From assembly GCF_003614185.1 (NCBI RefSeq), contig NZ_KZ987724.1, positions 1,356,159-1,420,158 on the forward strand: 64,000 nucleotides of DNA, in the 5' to 3' direction. Every line of letters begins with the position of its first letter. Position 1 is the stretch's first letter. Both the position numbers and the translations under genes were made by a program. The notes under the pieces are model-generated. The model had not been told where the DNA came from. It ran no database searches and worked only from the letters and a program-made list of their open reading frames with translations. Source of the stretch: Paenibacillus aceti (lineage in GTDB: Bacteria; Bacillota; Bacilli; Paenibacillales; Paenibacillaceae). Shown one piece after another: positions 54,762-63,896 of this stretch.

Positions 54762-54944
54762 ACTGCAAAAATACACTTATCTCCTTAAAAATAACTACAC
54801 CATCAGAAAATAAGTGCGAAGATACAACTATTTCCTCACTACAGCCCCGATCCAGGGATAATCCGTCCTAATAATTGTATAAATGCAGCTATATCCTCTG
54901 AAGCCAGGCTAATGCATCGATATAGTTGCACATAAGCACTTATT
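54762..54944. repeat. Cluster of TGCA-n2-ATACAACTAT intergenic repeats
   Basis: Four variants of one motif (TGCAAAAATACACTTATC, GTGCGAAGATACAACTAT, ATGCAGCTATATC and, inverted, GATATAGTTGCAC) lie near 54762, 54812, 54883 and 54919. The last two form an inverted pair. Positions 54883-54943 repeat at 58345-58405 with one mismatch in 61. Another variant lies at 63834-63871. Confidence 0.75.
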
Positions 54945-55003
54945 ATAAAATAATCACTTGTAGGGATGCGCTAATTATGGTTTACCCTACTAACGAATAT
55001 CAT

Positions 55004-55345
55004 TTAAAGCGAGCTAGAAGCCTGACTAACCAGTGTCACCAACTGCTCGGAATCAACCGTATCTCCTTGACGAAGCTTCAGTGTCTTTCTTTCCGGTGGC
55101 CCATCGAACATCCCTTCTGGGAAATCTAAATCTGAACAGTTAAAAATGATGAAACTCACCGCTTCCTTTGAGGTTGAGATCGCCGCAGCATATTTCCCAT
55201 TTTTCAAAAAGTGAGGCTTCTTATACTGAATACGCTCTTGCACATCCGGGATTGCTTGGTGGACAACGTCACGTAGCCTACTGGTAAATTCCCTATGCCA
55301 CGGTTCCTTCATTTCCTCGATAAATTGAGTGACTTCCTGATTCAT
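55004..55345 (-). CDS. DUF1801 domain protein
   Basis: This 113-residue protein has the DUF1801 pattern: an N-terminal helical part (VTQFIEEMKEPWHREF), the IQYKKPHFLKNGKYAAAIS strand-turn and the final helix. Members resemble small ligand-binding proteins, but the function is unknown. It follows the ECF42 gene on the same strand with a 53-base gap and may be cotranscribed with it. Confidence 0.8.
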   Translation of the reverse strand: MNQEVTQFIEEMKEPWHREFTSRLRDVVHQAIPDVQERIQYKKPHFLKNGKYAAAISTSKEAVSFIIFNCSDLDFPEGMFDGPPERKTLKLRQGDTVDSEQLVTLVSQASSSL

Positions 55346-55398
55346 TCTTCATACACTCCTTAATAATATTCTTAGTTAGGCTAAAAACTCTGCAGCGG

Positions 55399-56697
55399 CT
55401 AGAAGCGCGCCAACCCTGGGCAGAGATCTTGAAATTTATATGTACCCGAGCCACAATCGGCTGCCTGTTGAAGCAACAGCTCGCGCTCGCGGGTATTCCG
55501 GGTGATCGATGCTGCGCGTTCAAATTCTGACCGTGCTTCATCATATCTCCTGAGCTTAGCGAGTAAATCAGCACGAACACTAGGGAGCAAGTGATACTCC
55601 TGTAAGGAAGGTTCCTTATTCAATTCGTCCACAATCTGTAATCCGAGGGCAGGCCCAAATGCCATCGATATCGCAACCGCTCGATTCAATTCTATGATAA
55701 GCGAGGGCGTTAACCTGGCTAACGCTTCATAAAGTGCAGCGATACGAATCCAATTCGTCTCAGCAACAGAACGCGCTTCGGCATGACAAGCCGATATCGC
55801 CGCCTGTAGCGAGTAAGGACCTAGTGGACGTCCTAGCTTCCGGCTCCGCTCCAACGCCGCTAGACCACGTCGAATCAGCAGATGATCCCACTTTGCGCGA
55901 TTTTGATTCATCAGAAGGATCGGTTCTCCCTTGGCGTTAATCCGCGCCTTCAGACGCGAAGCTTGAATCTCCATCAGCGCAACCAGACCGTGAACTTCCG
56001 GTTCACAAGGTGCAATTTCAGCCAGAATCCGTCCCAATCTAAGCGCTTCCTGACAAAGTATGGGCCGGATCCATTGCTCCCCAGTTGTTGCCGAGTATCC
56101 TTCATTGAACATCAAATAGATAACTTCAAGCACTGCAGCCATACGTTGATTCAGTTCCTCCCCTATAGGTACTTCAAAAGGGACCTTCTCTACGCTAAGG
56201 GTTCTCTTCGCCCGAACAATCCGCTGAGCGACCGTAGACTCCGCTACAAGGAAGGAGTGTGCAATCTCATCCGTAGTAAGCCCACACAGCAAGCGAAGCG
56301 TTAGCGCTACCCGGGCATCCTGCGACAGCACCGGATGGCATGTCATGAAGATCAGACGAAGGAGATCATCACTGATCTCCCCATCCAACAGCTGATCTAC
56401 ATCATCCTCTTTATACAGTGGGGCTGTTCGTCCAATCTCATCATATTTCTGATCGCGCAGCTTATTCCTGCGTATAAAATCAATGGCTCTGCGTTTCGCC
56501 GCTGTCATCAGCCAGGCGCCTGGATTGTCTGGAATACCGATGTCTGGCCAGCGTTCAAGTGCAATTACCAGGGCATCCTGTGCCAGATCCTCCGCGAGAG
56601 CCACATCCCTCACCATTCGCGTCAGCACTGCAATAAGCTTTGCCGACTCTATTCGCCATATCGCATCGATAGTTCGATGTGTCTCATGTGGACTCAC
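55399..56697 (-). CDS. ECF42-type sigma factor with TPR-like extension
   Basis: This 432-residue sigma factor has region 2 (IAVLTRMVRDVALAEDLAQDA, PGAWLMTAAKRRAID), region 4 (DARVALTLRLLCGLTTDEIA) and a helical C-terminal extension of about 230 residues, instead of the usual 170-200 total. ECF42 factors lack an anti-sigma, use the extension for control and are encoded with DGPF (YCII-type) proteins, exactly as here. It overlaps the DGPF gene by four bases. Confidence 0.92.
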   Translation of the reverse strand: MSPHETHRTIDAIWRIESAKLIAVLTRMVRDVALAEDLAQDALVIALERWPDIGIPDNPGAWLMTAAKRRAIDFIRRNKLRDQKYDEIGRTAPLYKEDDVDQLLDGEISDDLLRLIFMTCHPVLSQDARVALTLRLLCGLTTDEIAHSFLVAESTVAQRIVRAKRTLSVEKVPFEVPIGEELNQRMAAVLEVIYLMFNEGYSATTGEQWIRPILCQEALRLGRILAEIAPCEPEVHGLVALMEIQASRLKARINAKGEPILLMNQNRAKWDHLLIRRGLAALERSRKLGRPLGPYSLQAAISACHAEARSVAETNWIRIAALYEALARLTPSLIIELNRAVAISMAFGPALGLQIVDELNKEPSLQEYHLLPSVRADLLAKLRRYDEARSEFERAASITRNTRERELLLQQAADCGSGTYKFQDLCPGLARF

Positions 56698-57128
56698 GCT
56701 TTCTTCTGCTCCTCGATCTGTTTACGAAGATCTGATTCCTTGGCCAACGTATCAGGATTATCCATCAGTTCCTCAACTTCGAATACCTGCCTGAGCTCAA
56801 GCTCACCCTGCCCATTTCCATGTGGATCAGGCATGCGCAGCGCCCATTCTAAGGCTTCTTCCCTTGATTTAACCTCAATCAACGTGTACCCAGCAATTAG
56901 CTCTTTGGACTCTGTGAACGGACCGTCCACCAATATTGGCTTGTCTCCGGGCTCAGGATAAGAAATCCGGATTGCGTTTGAACTGGGCATCAGTCCATCC
57001 GCCGCAAGTAGGACACCAGCCTTCAATAATTCCTCGTTATACTTCTGCATTGCATCGAGCAGCTCTTGACTGGGCATGACTCCTGCCTCTGAATCGGTTG
57101 TTGCTTTTACGATTATCATAAATCTCAT
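56694..57128 (-). CDS. YCII-related DGPF-motif protein
   Basis: This 144-residue protein has a dimeric ferredoxin-like fold and carries the namesake motif LVDGPFTESKELIAGY, plus LMPSSNAIRI earlier. DGPF proteins are the usual targets or partners of ECF42 sigma factors; the biochemical role is not settled. The C-terminal extension after VEELMDN is charged and helical. It precedes the sigma gene and is translationally coupled to it. Confidence 0.9.
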   Translation of the reverse strand: MRFMIIVKATTDSEAGVMPSQELLDAMQKYNEELLKAGVLLAADGLMPSSNAIRISYPEPGDKPILVDGPFTESKELIAGYTLIEVKSREEALEWALRMPDPHGNGQGELELRQVFEVEELMDNPDTLAKESDLRKQIEEQKKA

Positions 57129-57192
57129 AAGTTAATCTCTCCTTTGTTACTAGAATCATTTATTCAAGGGTGTTGATGGCATGGACGTCTAA

Positions 57193-58002
57193 TTACTTAG
57201 CGCTAAAAAATGCTTCAAGCTCAGAAGAAACCTGTTTGGTATTGAGTTTTTTCGTATGACCGAGCCCTTTCTTACTTAACAGCCGGGCATTCGGAAGTAC
57301 ATCCGTCAGCGCCTGGGCTGCATGGCGTAACGCAACTGGGCTCTCGGTTCCTTCAATAACAAGCGTTGGTATCTTAACCGTATCCCACAATTTTTGCGGC
57401 AGAGCCTTTCCATCCATATATCCATCAAGCAAAGCCGCGTCGTAAGGCAGCGTATGAGCGAGCGCAGTCAGGTTGGACCACACGCCCGGCATCATTCGCA
57501 TCATACTAACCACAAATGAAGGCACCCCCATTCCCTTGGTCATAAAATATTTAACAGTCTCGCTTCGCCGATTCGAGGACATCAGTGCGGATACTTGCTT
57601 GCCGAAATCCTCTGGCGGTTTGTGACCAGCATCATCGACGACAAAGGGAGGCTCGTGCAAGGCAAGCTTCTTAATATTCGCCCCCCTCGCTGCGGCCTGC
57701 AAAGCTAGAATTGCCCCGGATGACAATCCCCACACATAAGCTGAACCCCCGGCTTCATCAATCATCGCCTGTAGATCCTCGATCTCTCGCTCGATCGCGT
57801 ATGAGGATGCATCCCCGCTATCACCACGACCGCGGCGATCGTAATTGTAGACTGTGAACTGCTCTGACAACAGATTTGCAAGCTGCACCTGGCCAGGAAA
57901 TTTACGATAGCTGAAGGCTCCCGCTACCAATATGAGTGGTGGTCCTTGACCCACTCGATCATAAGCAATGGATGTTCCATCCTTTGAAATTACTGAATAC
58001 AT
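57193..58002 (-). CDS. Alpha/beta hydrolase
   Basis: This 269-residue enzyme has the oxyanion segment LVAGAFSYR, the nucleophile elbow WGLSSGA (G-x-S-x-G), and the acid and His region ending LSKKGLGHTKKL. Such enzymes often sit with ECF41/42 sigma and DGPF genes. AAAGGAG nine bases before the ATG at 58002 sets the start; the 33 extra codons upstream lack one. Substrate unknown. Confidence 0.87.
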   Translation of the reverse strand: MYSVISKDGTSIAYDRVGQGPPLILVAGAFSYRKFPGQVQLANLLSEQFTVYNYDRRGRGDSGDASSYAIEREIEDLQAMIDEAGGSAYVWGLSSGAILALQAAARGANIKKLALHEPPFVVDDAGHKPPEDFGKQVSALMSSNRRSETVKYFMTKGMGVPSFVVSMMRMMPGVWSNLTALAHTLPYDAALLDGYMDGKALPQKLWDTVKIPTLVIEGTESPVALRHAAQALTDVLPNARLLSKKGLGHTKKLNTKQVSSELEAFFSAK

Positions 58003-58169
58003 CGGTGATTTCTCCTTTTTTATATTTTGAAAACTATTTCTCAGCGTCGTAGAAACTTGGCTGTTATCTAAACAACGAACAACGAAAGAGGAAATCGACA
58101 TTGAATCCAGAATTTTTTTCTTTCCAGCAAGTAGTAAAAAACACAGAAGCCCGCATAAGCCTTAGTGGC

Positions 58170-58289
58170 TCAAATGCGGGCTCTTGATGTGATCGCTTGT
58201 TGCTGACTATCCTGCTGACTTGTACATGAGACGGTTATGGAACATAGCATAATTAATGAGATGAATACCAATACCAGCTTTTTGTTCAT
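58170..58289 (-). CDS. Truncated small lipoprotein, 39 aa
   Basis: The frame starts MNKKLVLVFISLIMLCSITV, continues with a lipobox cysteine (ITVSC) and a Gln/Ser-rich stretch, and stops within a terminator-like hairpin (58149-58183). GGAGG lies seven bases before the ATG. The signal peptide is convincing, but the mature part is only 17 residues, so I take it as the 5' end of a deleted lipoprotein gene or a minimal lipopeptide. Confidence 0.5.
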   Translation of the reverse strand: MNKKLVLVFISLIMLCSITVSCTSQQDSQQQAITSRARI

Positions 58290-58344
58290 TTACCTGCCTC
58301 CAAATCTATACTTGTCGATTGCCTCCCCGAGGTGGTTACTATAG

Positions 58345-58405
58345 ATGCAGCTATATCCTCTGAAGCGAGGCTAATGCATCGATATAGTTGCACATAAGCA
58401 CTTAT
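58345..58405. repeat. Second copy of the 61-base intergenic repeat
   Basis: It differs from 54883-54943 at one base (C/G at the centre). It holds the inverted pair TGCAGCTATATC...GATATAGTTGCA, able to form a stem with about 30 bases of loop. Neither copy has flanking transposase genes or coding content. Confidence 0.85.
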
Positions 58406-58480
58406 AATGTACCATAGCCATATTCTAAGCGCATTCATAATGTTATAATAAGTAAAAAGCTGTTGAAAGGAGCACTCCTT

Positions 58481-58660
58481 ATGATGGACTTTCGCAATCC
58501 CCCTGGACAGTATGATCCTCATGTACACAAACAACAGCATGAAGAGAAGCATAGAATGGGTCACAGTTCTTTTAGGGAAATTCTCTGGAATGCGGCTAGC
58601 CTACTTATTGCCGTTGGAATCCTCGTTTTGATTTTTTTCCTGATTAAATTATTTAGATAA
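58481..58660 (+). CDS. Small single-span membrane protein, 59 aa
   Basis: This 59-residue protein has a His-rich cytosolic N-terminal part (YDPHVHKQQHEEKHRMGH) and one C-terminal membrane span (LLIAVGILVLIFFLIKLF). AAAGGAG lies eight bases before the ATG at 58481; the frame is open upstream to 58463. The seven histidines suggest metal binding, but no family is recognised. Confidence 0.65.
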   Translation: MMDFRNPPGQYDPHVHKQQHEEKHRMGHSSFREILWNAASLLIAVGILVLIFFLIKLFR

Positions 58661-58712
58661 GAAATACGCCACTCCTTTATTGATGAGCCGGATGATTACT
58701 CCAGAAAGAGGA

Positions 58713-59594
58713 CTATGCTATATCCTGTAGTCCGACCCTTTGATTTCTCCGTATAAAGTGCTTCGCCCCCAGGATAACGAGTGACACGAGGATACTCCCT
58801 ATAATTATCATAGTGACAGAGAGTAACGCGAAATATTCCGGCGTCGATTCGTGGAAGTTGATAATTGCCGGTTTACCTTCTTGATTCGATGAAACTACAA
58901 ACCTCATCATCTCCAGGTAAGTCAGGTGAAAACCAATCGATGCCCAGAGACTACTAGTCCAAAGACGAAGCAGTTGCAAGCATATTCCGAAGCAAAAAAT
59001 TAAAATGATATAACCGATGCTAAGGGGTCCTCCTGGTGGAAAGCCAACGAGCATTTGTAGCAGGTTAACGGCTACAGGGAAGGACACAAATAGCAAGGTT
59101 TGGAGCAATACGGATAACCAGGCGGAAAATCGATGACGCAGGATATCATACAGCATTCCTCGCAATCCCAACTCCTCTGGCAAAGCTTCGTAGAAGAAAG
59201 CAAATACTATATTGAAGAGTAGGGCAGCCGACCACTGTTCAAGAGGATTCCATTTGACTGTATCAATCCACCCCAGGGAACAGGCTATAAGAACACTCAG
59301 TGACACAAGTGCAATCGCCAGGAACATCCCGATAATCAAGTGATGTAGCCTTTTCCAGGAATATTCCGGCGTCTCGGGCTTCCCCCCTGCCATCCGATAG
59401 ACACGCTGATACAAATAGAGAGTGATAGGAACAACGAGCACGCTCATGACAAACCCCTGGACGAGTTGTTGAGATCGAATAGAGAAACCGAACCACTGTC
59501 CAACAGCATCACCGGAAAGCCCACTTAAGAATAGACCTGCGACTAATGTGATCCATCCGGCAAGTAGAAGAAGCATCCACTTCTTATTTTCCAA
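58713..59594 (-). CDS. CPBP-family intramembrane metalloprotease
   Basis: This 293-residue protein has about seven to eight membrane spans. The catalytic motif EELGLRGML (E-E-x-x-x-R) lies mid-protein, with the second histidine-containing motif GFHLTYLEM and N-type residues later. CPBP (Abi) proteases act in prenyl-protein processing, bacteriocin immunity or signalling. The TTG at 59594 with a GGAGGGG site is preferred over the ATG at 59624. Confidence 0.85.
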   Translation of the reverse strand: MENKKWMLLLLAGWITLVAGLFLSGLSGDAVGQWFGFSIRSQQLVQGFVMSVLVVPITLYLYQRVYRMAGGKPETPEYSWKRLHHLIIGMFLAIALVSLSVLIACSLGWIDTVKWNPLEQWSAALLFNIVFAFFYEALPEELGLRGMLYDILRHRFSAWLSVLLQTLLFVSFPVAVNLLQMLVGFPPGGPLSIGYIILIFCFGICLQLLRLWTSSLWASIGFHLTYLEMMRFVVSSNQEGKPAIINFHESTPEYFALLSVTMIIIGSILVSLVILGAKHFIRRNQRVGLQDIA

Positions 59595-59706
59595 TTGACT
59601 CCCCTCCCCCAACAATTCAATCAATTGATAGAAAAAAGCGGGCTAGACACGCCAATAATAGACGATAAGTTGAAAGCTAATCTTGAGTTCCGATAGTTTC
59701 GTTTCG

Positions 59707-60417
59707 TTAGAGATTTTCCTTAAATACTTGAATAAGCTCTTCTATTGCTCTTTTGCCATCGCCTTTATAGGAAGAGCCGTGCATAACAGCTAGTGTCTTA
59801 GGCTGTAAATCTGCTAGTCGGCGCAGCATTTGCTCCGTGTGCAAGGTATAAGGGATATAGTTGGAAAAAGGGCCTTGAAAGTTTCGCAGCACGTGTTGAA
59901 ACCGATCTACTAGACTAGCTTCAGTAATGGGCTCTACATCGCCGTTCTGATGGAACAAATCCGAAGTAAAGAGAATCCGTCCAGTCTCTTCAAAGAGGAA
60001 TCCGGCGTCCCACCCATGCGGGAGATGTGGCGTGCGCAAGTAGCGGAAGCTTCTTTTCCCGGTACTGAATACCTCATTGTCCTGAAGCGGACGAATAGGT
60101 CTAATCGCAAATTCCCCATTGACCGCCGCCCCCACCATACCGATGATCGCCTCTGCTTGAGGTGCAATCGTGAGCCATCCATTGAGCGCCCCACACTCAT
60201 CCGACTCGAAATGACTGTAGCTAATCCACCGTAAATCGTTAAGATCTATTAGATTATCCACAGCTTGACTGAACTGCGGAAAAAGTGACTTAGGGCCTGT
60301 ATGGTACAAAAGAGGCTCCTCGTCCCGCACTAAAAACACATTGTATTGAAATCCGGATTCTGTTGAGAAGATCGATAGACGAAATATACCCGACTCAATT
60401 TCATCAATTCGTACCAT
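59707..60417 (-). CDS. MBL-fold diiron oxygen-sensor-like protein (ODP family)
   Basis: This 236-residue protein has a metallo-beta-lactamase fold with the diiron ligands SHFESDECG (H-x-E-x-D), TPHLPHGWDAG, LFTSDLFHQ and AVMHGSS. The sequence is of the ODP type that binds oxygen in chemotaxis and related flavodiiron proteins, but here stands alone without flavodoxin or chemotaxis domain. AAGGAG precedes the ATG. Function is inferred only from ligands. Confidence 0.82.
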   Translation of the reverse strand: MVRIDEIESGIFRLSIFSTESGFQYNVFLVRDEEPLLYHTGPKSLFPQFSQAVDNLIDLNDLRWISYSHFESDECGALNGWLTIAPQAEAIIGMVGAAVNGEFAIRPIRPLQDNEVFSTGKRSFRYLRTPHLPHGWDAGFLFEETGRILFTSDLFHQNGDVEPITEASLVDRFQHVLRNFQGPFSNYIPYTLHTEQMLRRLADLQPKTLAVMHGSSYKGDGKRAIEELIQVFKENL

Positions 60418-60562
60418 AAGATCGCTCCTTTTTGAATTTCACATTTCACTGAAATTATCATACGCCGGGAAAACTCGTATTCCAAGTGATAAGAAGCATG
60501 ATTTAATATGACAAATGTCACCTTTTCTCTACTTTTCACTCATATATACGGCAATAAAACGC

Positions 60563-60606
60563 TTGCATAATGAAAAATCAAGAGTATAATACTTGTATAC
60601 AAGTAT
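60563..60606 (+). promoter_or_regulatory. gnt promoter and GntR operator
   Basis: The -35-like TTGCAT (60563-60568) and -10 TATAAT (60585-60590) are 16 bases apart. The operator ATACTTGTATACAAGTAT (60589-60606) is a perfect 18-base palindrome overlapping the -10 and start site. It equals the known gluconate-repressor operator of Bacillus subtilis. Confidence 0.88.
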
Positions 60607-60629
60607 ACCTGAATGGCAAAAGAGGTGAG

Positions 60630-60834
60630 ATGTTGACGTTTCCGCGCTATCGTAAGCGGTACCATTTGTCTAAGCATCAGTAGATTAATGAGAATCTGGA
60701 ATAATTTAAAACCTGTTATGGAAAGCTTTATTCTAATCACGAGCTTTATGATTGCTCAGGAGAAGGAGTAAGTCGATGTCCTCGGGAGATCGCAGCAAAT
60801 GTTATCTAAAGGAGTAGAACGACAGCATGAATAG
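60630..60834 (+). pseudogene. gntR: Collapsed gluconate operon repressor gene (gntR)
   Basis: Only the two ends of gntR survive. After GAGGTGA an ATG opens a 17-codon frame. Next, RIWNNLKPVMESFIL (near 60690-60735) matches the core of GntR effector domains, and QQMLSKGVERQHE with a TAG at 60832-60834 matches the GntR C-terminus. These pieces are in different frames and about 500 bases are missing, including the DNA-binding domain. The residual 3' end still overlaps the gntK start by eight bases. No repressor can be made from this locus. Confidence 0.85.
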
Positions 60835-62359
60835 CTACATGTTAGGGATAGATATTGGCACTACAAGCACCAAAGCGGTATTGTTCACCGAGCAAGGTGA
60901 AGTCATCCAAACGGAGAATATCGGTTACCCGCTGCACACCCCGGATATGTCCACAGCGGAGCAAGATCCGGAAGAGATCTTTCAGGCCGTGCTGCAGGCG
61001 ACTTCAAACATAACTTTACATCATCCGGATAAAAAGCCTTCGTTTATCTCATTTAGCAGCGCGATGCATAGTGTGATTGCGATGGATGAGGATGACCAGC
61101 CGCTGACGCCTTGTATCACCTGGGCGGATAATCGCAGTGAAGCATGGGCTCAGAAGATTAAAGAGGAATTGAATGGTCATGAAGTTTATAGAAGGACAGG
61201 CACTCCGATCCACCCGATGTCACCGTTAAGCAAGATTACCTGGATCGTGAATGATCGGCTGGAAATCGCGACGAAGGCAAATAAATATATCGGAATCAAA
61301 GAATATATCTTCAAAAAATTATTCGATCGATATGTAATCGATTACTCCCTCGCCTCAAGCATGGGAATGATGAACCTGTACACCTTGGATTGGGATGAAG
61401 AAGCTCTAAGCATCGCCGGCATCACTCGTGCTCAATTATCCGAACTCGTGCCGACCACCCAGATATACAGCAATTGCAACCCGGCTCTAGCCCAAAGGAT
61501 GGGGATTGATCCGCAGACCCCGTTCGTAATCGGTGCCAGTGATGGGGTGCTGTCTAATCTAGGGGTAAATGCGATTGGGAAAGGTGAGATCGCCGTCACG
61601 ATTGGGACAAGCGGCGCGATTCGAACTGTGATAGACAAGCCACAAACCGATGAGAAAGAGAGAATATTCTGTTATGCCTTAACGGAAAAGCATTGGGTGA
61701 TTGGCGGGCCTGTGAACAATGGCGGCATGGTTCTCCGTTGGATTCGTGATGAGCTTGCTTCCTCCGAAGTAGAGACGGCTAAAAGACTAGGCATTGATCC
61801 ATATGATGTACTTACCAAGATTGCTGAGCGTGTAAGACCTGGAGCAGATGGCCTGATCTTTCACCCCTATCTCGCCGGTGAACGCGCTCCGCTATGGAAT
61901 CCCAAAGTGCGCGGCTCCTTCTTTGGCCTGGCCATGTCTCATAAGAAAGAGCATATGATTCGCGCGGCTCTGGAAGGGGTTATTTATAATCTATACACTG
62001 TGTTTCTGGCCTTGACTGAGTGCATGGAGGGACCGGTCACGCGGATTCAAGCTACCGGGGGCTTTGCCAGATCTGAAGTATGGCGGCAAATGATGTCCGA
62101 TATATTCGAATCCGAGGTCGTCGTTCCACTGAGTTACGAAAGCTCTTGTCTCGGGGCATGTATACTGGGGCTTTACGCTACAGGGCAGATTGAATCCTTT
62201 GACATCGTGAAGCAAATGATCGGCAGCACCTACAGACATACACCAAGAGAAGAAGCGGTAAAAGAATACAGACAATTACTGCCGATATTCATCAGCCTGT
62301 CGAGAGTGTTAACCGATGAATATACACGAATTACCGATTATCAGAGAAGCTTGATCTAA
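60827..62359 (+). CDS. gntK: Gluconokinase (FGGY family)
   Basis: This 510-residue kinase phosphorylates gluconate to 6-phosphogluconate for the pentose phosphate pathway. The N-terminal phosphate loop GIDIGTTSTKAV, the catalytic region ITWADNRSEAWA, the central GTSGAIRT and the C-terminal ATGGFARSEVWRQMMSDIF are all present. Length matches B. subtilis GntK. AAAGGAG precedes the ATG. It is followed by gntP after 33 bases. Confidence 0.94.
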   Translation: MNSYMLGIDIGTTSTKAVLFTEQGEVIQTENIGYPLHTPDMSTAEQDPEEIFQAVLQATSNITLHHPDKKPSFISFSSAMHSVIAMDEDDQPLTPCITWADNRSEAWAQKIKEELNGHEVYRRTGTPIHPMSPLSKITWIVNDRLEIATKANKYIGIKEYIFKKLFDRYVIDYSLASSMGMMNLYTLDWDEEALSIAGITRAQLSELVPTTQIYSNCNPALAQRMGIDPQTPFVIGASDGVLSNLGVNAIGKGEIAVTIGTSGAIRTVIDKPQTDEKERIFCYALTEKHWVIGGPVNNGGMVLRWIRDELASSEVETAKRLGIDPYDVLTKIAERVRPGADGLIFHPYLAGERAPLWNPKVRGSFFGLAMSHKKEHMIRAALEGVIYNLYTVFLALTECMEGPVTRIQATGGFARSEVWRQMMSDIFESEVVVPLSYESSCLGACILGLYATGQIESFDIVKQMIGSTYRHTPREEAVKEYRQLLPIFISLSRVLTDEYTRITDYQRSLI

Positions 62360-62392
62360 GACAACTAATCTAAGCAATAAGGGGAAATTACG

Positions 62393-63739
62393 ATGCCATT
62401 ACTCATTGTAGCTTTTGGGATAGTCGCTTTACTTATTTTAATTATGTTCTTTAAATTGAACACCTTCGTATCATTAATTATTGTATCCTTCGGCGTTTCT
62501 CTAGCCCTGGGCATCCCATTAGATAATATTGTAAAAACTATTGAGTCGGGATTAGGCGGCACACTTGGGCATTTAGCGCTCATATTTGGTCTCGGTGCGA
62601 TGCTAGGGAAGCTGCTCTCCGATTCCGGTGGCGCACAGCGTATCGCCATGACTCTAGTGAACAAATTCGGTGAGAAGAATATTCAATGGGCGGTAGTAAC
62701 GGCCTCTTTTATTATAGGTATTGCCTTGTTTTTCGAAGTAGGCTTAGTATTATTAATTCCGATTATCTTTGCGATTTCCAGAGAATTGAAGGTTTCCATC
62801 TTGTATCTCGGTATTCCGATGGGAGCGGCTCTGTCGGTGACGCACGGATTTTTGCCGCCGCATCCCGGACCGACCGCGATCGCTGGTGAACTTGGCGCGA
62901 ACCTGGGTCATGTCTTGATGTATGGATTGATTGTCTCTATTCCAACGGTCATTATCGCCGGCCCTTTATTCACGAAGGTGGCTAAGAAGCTGGTGCCTGA
63001 AGCCTTCACGAAGACTGGAGATATCCGTTCACTCGGCGAACAGAAGGAATTTAAGCTTGAGGATACACCTGGGTTTGGTATTAGTGTATTTACCGCTCTA
63101 CTCCCTGTTATCCTGATGTCCATCGGTACGATCATTACTTTGCTGCAAAAAACGATAGGATTTCCAGAGAATGCCCTGCTGAGAGGTATCGAATTCATCG
63201 GCAATGCGGATGTGTCCATGTTGATCTCTTTATTGGTCGCTGTTTATACGATGGGATTGGCCCGCAAGATTCCGATCAAGAATGTCATGGAATCCTGCGC
63301 CACTGCAATCTCCAATATCGGCATGATGCTCCTGATCATCGGCGGGGGCGGCGCCTTCAAGCAAGTATTAATTGACGGTGGCGTTGGCGACTATGTCGCT
63401 GAATTATTCCAAGGCACTTCATTGTCGCCGATCTTGCTGGCCTGGATCATCGCTGCCATCTTGCGTGTCTCCTTGGGTTCTGCAACTGTCGCTGCCCTAA
63501 CGACTACCGGTCTGGTTCTGCCGATGCTTGGACAATCTGATGTGAACCTTGCGCTCGTCGTCCTTGCAACCGGAGCGGGTAGTGTTATTGCCTCGCATGT
63601 GAACGATGCCGGGTTCTGGATGTTCAAGGAATACTTCGGTTTGAGCATGAAAGAGACGTTTGCAACCTGGACGCTGCTTGAGACGATTATTTCCGTCGTC
63701 GGCTTAGGCGTTATTCTATTGCTAAGTGTCGTCATATAA
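62393..63739 (+). CDS. gntP: Gluconate permease (GntP family)
   Basis: This 448-residue symporter has about 12-14 membrane spans. The typical segments LIFGLGAMLGKLLSDSGGAQ, SVTHGFLPPHPGPTAIA and SHVNDAGFWMFKEYFGLS are conserved. It imports gluconate for the kinase encoded upstream. In B. subtilis gntZ follows; here a terminator and an opposing gene follow, so no gntZ is in this operon. Confidence 0.95.
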   Translation: MPLLIVAFGIVALLILIMFFKLNTFVSLIIVSFGVSLALGIPLDNIVKTIESGLGGTLGHLALIFGLGAMLGKLLSDSGGAQRIAMTLVNKFGEKNIQWAVVTASFIIGIALFFEVGLVLLIPIIFAISRELKVSILYLGIPMGAALSVTHGFLPPHPGPTAIAGELGANLGHVLMYGLIVSIPTVIIAGPLFTKVAKKLVPEAFTKTGDIRSLGEQKEFKLEDTPGFGISVFTALLPVILMSIGTIITLLQKTIGFPENALLRGIEFIGNADVSMLISLLVAVYTMGLARKIPIKNVMESCATAISNIGMMLLIIGGGGAFKQVLIDGGVGDYVAELFQGTSLSPILLAWIIAAILRVSLGSATVAALTTTGLVLPMLGQSDVNLALVVLATGAGSVIASHVNDAGFWMFKEYFGLSMKETFATWTLLETIISVVGLGVILLLSVVI

Positions 63740-63773
63740 TTCACTCGCTTACCAGGTATTTCGAGTCAACGAT

Positions 63774-63802
63774 GAAGCGCGGTCAGAATTTGACCGCGCT
63801 TC
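63774..63802 (+). terminator. Terminator of the gnt operon
   Basis: Perfect arms GAAGCGCGGTCA/TGACCGCGCTTC surround a short loop 34 bases past the gntP stop. The T-tract is weak (GTTAT). Confidence 0.75.
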
Positions 63803-63833
63803 GTTATATCTGACTGGCTGATAAATGCAAATA

Positions 63834-63871
63834 TACAACTATTACTATATCAACGTTGTGTATTTCTGCAC
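63834..63871. repeat. TGCA...ATACAAC intergenic repeat, inverted pair
   Basis: TGCAAATATACAAC is followed after 15 bases by GTTGTGTATTTCTGCA, an imperfect inverted pair of the motif also found at 54762-54944 and 58345-58405. Confidence 0.7.
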
Positions 63872-63896
63872 CTATATTAACGAGAGTCATTGATCT

